Assembly: GCF_004364435.1 (NCBI RefSeq)
Contig: NZ_SOCT01000011.1
Coordinates: 85,367 to 149,366, forward strand
Source: Pseudomonas sp. LP_7_YM
GTDB lineage: Bacteria > Pseudomonadota > Gammaproteobacteria > Pseudomonadales > Pseudomonadaceae
DNA length: 64,000 nt
Direction of reading: 5' to 3'
Positions 62,136-64,000 of the stretch are shown here, one piece after another (within the stretch, counting starts at the first letter, position 1; each line of letters opens with the position of its first letter). The translations under genes and the position numbers were made by a program. Below the pieces are notes generated by a model that ran no database searches, was not told the DNA's origin, and was given only the letters and a program-made list of their open reading frames with translations.

Positions 62136-62708
62136 TTACTCATCTAGGGACAGAACAAGCTCTCTAGTACCTGAGTCGGTTCGCAATCGAGTAGCCGCAG
62201 CCTCATCGCGCTCACGCTGCCTAAGCTGATAAATCTCATAAAAGCACTCGACAACCTGCGCCTTGGTCAACTCAGGCAGCGTCGTCCGGCGTTTGAGGGT
62301 GTTCACTATTTTGCGTGCGCAGAGCTGAGCAGCTTCTCGCTCATATGAACGAAAAGCCAAATCGCGGAAAGCCCACATGCTGATCAAGTCGCTTGATAAC
62401 GCCCATAGCATCAAACGCTGATAGGTGGACCACGCCATACGTGTGTGGCCGCTCAAATACCGTCGGAGAATCCGGCCGTCCGCGTCTTTGAATCCATAAA
62501 CTCCCAGCTCCGTCAGCAGCCGCTCAAGGGCCACCCGCGACATCCCCGACTTGCGCAAAATGGCTGAGAACAGGTACTCAAGCAGATCCACGGGGACGCG
62601 GACCACAAAGTTTCTCCGGCCCGTTTCCTCATGACGTTTCAGTTCACGAAAAACAAGCTGGAAGGCTTCATCCGGGTCGACATCTGCATCGGGAATGTGT
62701 GGCTGCAT
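62136..62708 (-). CDS. Hypothetical island protein
   Basis: I do not recognise a family. The 190 residues begin MQPHIPDADVDPDEAFQLV, are mostly helical, and include RVPVDLLEYLFSAILRKSGMSRVALERLLTELGVYGFKDADGRILRRYLSGHT, which could be a DNA-binding helical bundle. LCARKIVNTLKRRTTLPELTKAQVVECFYEIYQLRQRERDEA follows. An upstream in-frame start at 62825 would add 39 unlikely residues and overlap the divergent gene. It lies opposite the helix-turn-helix gene, so the two share a control region. Confidence 0.55.
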   Translation of the reverse strand: MQPHIPDADVDPDEAFQLVFRELKRHEETGRRNFVVRVPVDLLEYLFSAILRKSGMSRVALERLLTELGVYGFKDADGRILRRYLSGHTRMAWSTYQRLMLWALSSDLISMWAFRDLAFRSYEREAAQLCARKIVNTLKRRTTLPELTKAQVVECFYEIYQLRQRERDEAAATRLRTDSGTRELVLSLDE

Positions 62709-62817
62709 AGAGCCATTCTTTGGCTTATTCGCGCATCTGTCAAAAAGGTGTCCTAGTGATTCCGCAGTCGCATGGCGAAAGCTGGAGGCATTCCATAGCA
62801 GCCGAGCGACAGTCACG

Positions 62818-63117
62818 ATGAGCATCGATTACGAAACCATTCAAAAAATTCAGAAGCTAGCAGATGACGTACTGATCGGCGTTGCCGAGGTCGCTGCATT
62901 GACAGGCTTCAGCGCTCTGACCGTGCGTCAGCGCAAATTGCCGGGGCTTGAGCCCGTTCCCGGCCTGTCACGCTTGCGATGGCGGCTAGGTGATCTCAGA
63001 CAGTGGATGCGTACCGGGGCAATCACATCGGCTCCTCTCCTCAAGCAAGCCTCGACCGAAGGACCACATAAAGTCGGGCGCCCTACCAAGAAGTCTCAGG
63101 TGGAGGCTCGGAAATGA
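62818..63117 (+). CDS. Small helix-turn-helix (AlpA/MerR-like) regulator
   Basis: This 99-residue protein has a central helix-turn-helix of the excisionase/AlpA kind: GVAEVAALTGFSALTVRQRKLPGLEPVPGLSRLRWRLGDLRQWM. The pattern 'choose helix - R-Q-R - P - P - RWR - DL - W' is typical of phage and island regulators. The basic tail (KVGRPTKKSQVEARK) may bind DNA. The stop overlaps the next gene by 4 bp. A role in excision or in controlling the replication-like gene is inferred. Confidence 0.7.
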   Translation: MSIDYETIQKIQKLADDVLIGVAEVAALTGFSALTVRQRKLPGLEPVPGLSRLRWRLGDLRQWMRTGAITSAPLLKQASTEGPHKVGRPTKKSQVEARK

Positions 63118-63734
63118 GTGAGCTGGAATTATCGGTTCATGCCGCAACCGGGCAGGAACCACAGGATCAATTGAAATCCAACACCTATTGGTTTCACATT
63201 TTCCAGGCCATGGTGGATCACGAACTCGCAAAGCTAGGACCGTATGCATTCGCGGTTTACTGCGTTATCAAATCCCACTGCGACATCAGAACGGGACTGT
63301 CGATTCCTTCAATCCCAACCATTGCTCGCAAAGCTGGGATCAGTCCACGCCAGGCCATGCGCGAGATCAAAACGCTCGAAACCCGGGGCTACATCAGCAG
63401 GACGCGGTCCCGTAAACATAACGAATACAAGCTCACGGAAAAAATCGCGATCAGCGACTCGCAAGGCAGACCCAGAGGCCAAGCACAGTGGGAGTATCGC
63501 CCCGCCCAGATCAAAAGCACGGTTGATGAGCTGAAACGTATGCTCTTCAACAGGGAGGCAGTCGGCCAAGGTATTCACATCGAAAACCTACAGATCATCG
63601 AGAACCAGACCAACATCGGCTTCCAGATTAGCCAAGCTGACTTGGATCATTTGGCCGAGAGCAATCCGGACATCTACACCAAGCTGCTGTCTATCCGGAA
63701 CTCGATCCGGGAGCGCAAGGCGACCAAGACATGA
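63114..63734 (+). CDS. Winged-helix replication-initiator-like protein
   Basis: This 206-residue protein has a winged helix at about 40-115: HELAKLGPYAFAVYCVIKSHCDIRTGLSIPSIPTIARKAGISPRQAMREIKTLETRGYISRTR. It is of the kind found in phage replication and plasmid initiator proteins. The rest is polar with no enzyme motif. It is translationally coupled (ATGA) to the upstream helix-turn-helix gene. This pair is common in integrative elements. Replication function is inferred. Confidence 0.65.
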   Translation: MSELELSVHAATGQEPQDQLKSNTYWFHIFQAMVDHELAKLGPYAFAVYCVIKSHCDIRTGLSIPSIPTIARKAGISPRQAMREIKTLETRGYISRTRSRKHNEYKLTEKIAISDSQGRPRGQAQWEYRPAQIKSTVDELKRMLFNREAVGQGIHIENLQIIENQTNIGFQISQADLDHLAESNPDIYTKLLSIRNSIRERKATKT

Positions 63735-63905
63735 GTTATACACAGGACCGCCAGTCACGTGACAGGGTGGCATGCATGCGCTCGCGTCAGGTGACTGTGT
63801 GACATGTGTAACCTGATTTGAGGTGACACAGAGTCACTCATACAAGAAGAGAAAAAAACATATCAATTGGAACACCCTTGCTGCTCGCGACCCGACAAGA
63901 TCTAG

Positions 63906-64000
63906 GGAAATCCTGAAAAAGACTTCCTGATTTGGCAAAATCCCCGGACACCAATCGCCGAGCTTTTCGATGATGAAGCAAATGACCTTCGCCGATGCCG
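63906..64000 (+). mobile_element. Left end of an IS5-family insertion sequence (cut by window edge)
   Basis: The sequence starting about GGAAATCCTGAAAAAGAC, followed by TTCCTGATTTGGCAAAA, leads to the typical transposase start. CTAG at 63902-63905 fits the YTAR target of the IS5 group. The exact left boundary is inferred because the right end is not visible. Confidence 0.65.
63970..64000 (+). CDS. IS5-family transposase (first 10 codons)
   Basis: The frame reads MMKQMTFADA, the usual N-terminus of one IS5-family transposase group in Pseudomonas. Two consecutive ATG codons (63970 and 63973) are possible starts. The rest is outside the window. Confidence 0.7.
   Translation, partial: MMKQMTFADA

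Noticed and set aside
55796..64000. CRISPR array or prophage in the island
   Set aside because: No regularly spaced repeats and no phage structural genes were seen; only integrase, regulator and cargo genes.
55830..64000. Second attachment site (copy of the tRNA 3' end) inside the window
   Set aside because: No copy of the T-arm/acceptor sequence was found after 55872; the island must end beyond the right edge.

Overview
The window is a piece of a Pseudomonas chromosome, most like the P. syringae group. The evidence is the order typA-thiI-glnA-chorismate mutase-two DUF4124 genes-ntrB-ntrC, followed by betT, a serine acetyltransferase, dcyD and the cystine transporter, the REP-type 'GAGCAAGCTCACTCCCAC' repeats between genes, and GC-rich codon use. 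The species call is inference; no 16S gene is present.

1-12.5 kb is core nitrogen and stress metabolism: typA (cut by the left edge), thiI, and glnA behind a sigma-54 promoter with two NtrC sites. It continues with a secreted chorismate mutase, two DUF4124 proteins, the ntrBC two-component pair, an aldo/keto reductase and the BCCT transporter betT, which has a BetI-type operator. 12.7-47.7 kb is a very large sulfur-acquisition region: serine acetyltransferase, D-cysteine desulfhydrase, cystine ABC transporter, two SfnB-type flavoproteins plus an FMN monooxygenase, metQNI, a sulfonate/taurine-type ABC transporter with a TauD-family dioxygenase, a second MetQ, an odd truncated sigma-54 activator, and the sulfate transporter cysTWA-sbp with oscA. 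Inserted in it are a secreted glycosidase-like protein, a triABC-type RND efflux operon and an orphan ATPase. 47.9-55.3 kb holds two c-di-GMP proteins, the desaturase desA and the gabDT operon.

55.8 kb to the right edge is a genomic island. It starts at a tRNA-Arg(CCG) gene with a tyrosine integrase right behind it. Its cargo is AT-richer: a PLD-family protein, a proteasome-like Ntn-hydrolase, and a two-gene operon of a DUF5343 protein with a Swt1-type HEPN protein. A helix-turn-helix/replication-type module follows, and the window ends in the left end of an IS5-family element. Two short inverted-repeat (MITE-like) elements bracket the PLD and Ntn-hydrolase genes. This island is where an undescribed defence-type system is most likely; the DUF5343-HEPN pair and the Ntn-hydrolase are the best candidates. 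The distal att site lies outside the window.
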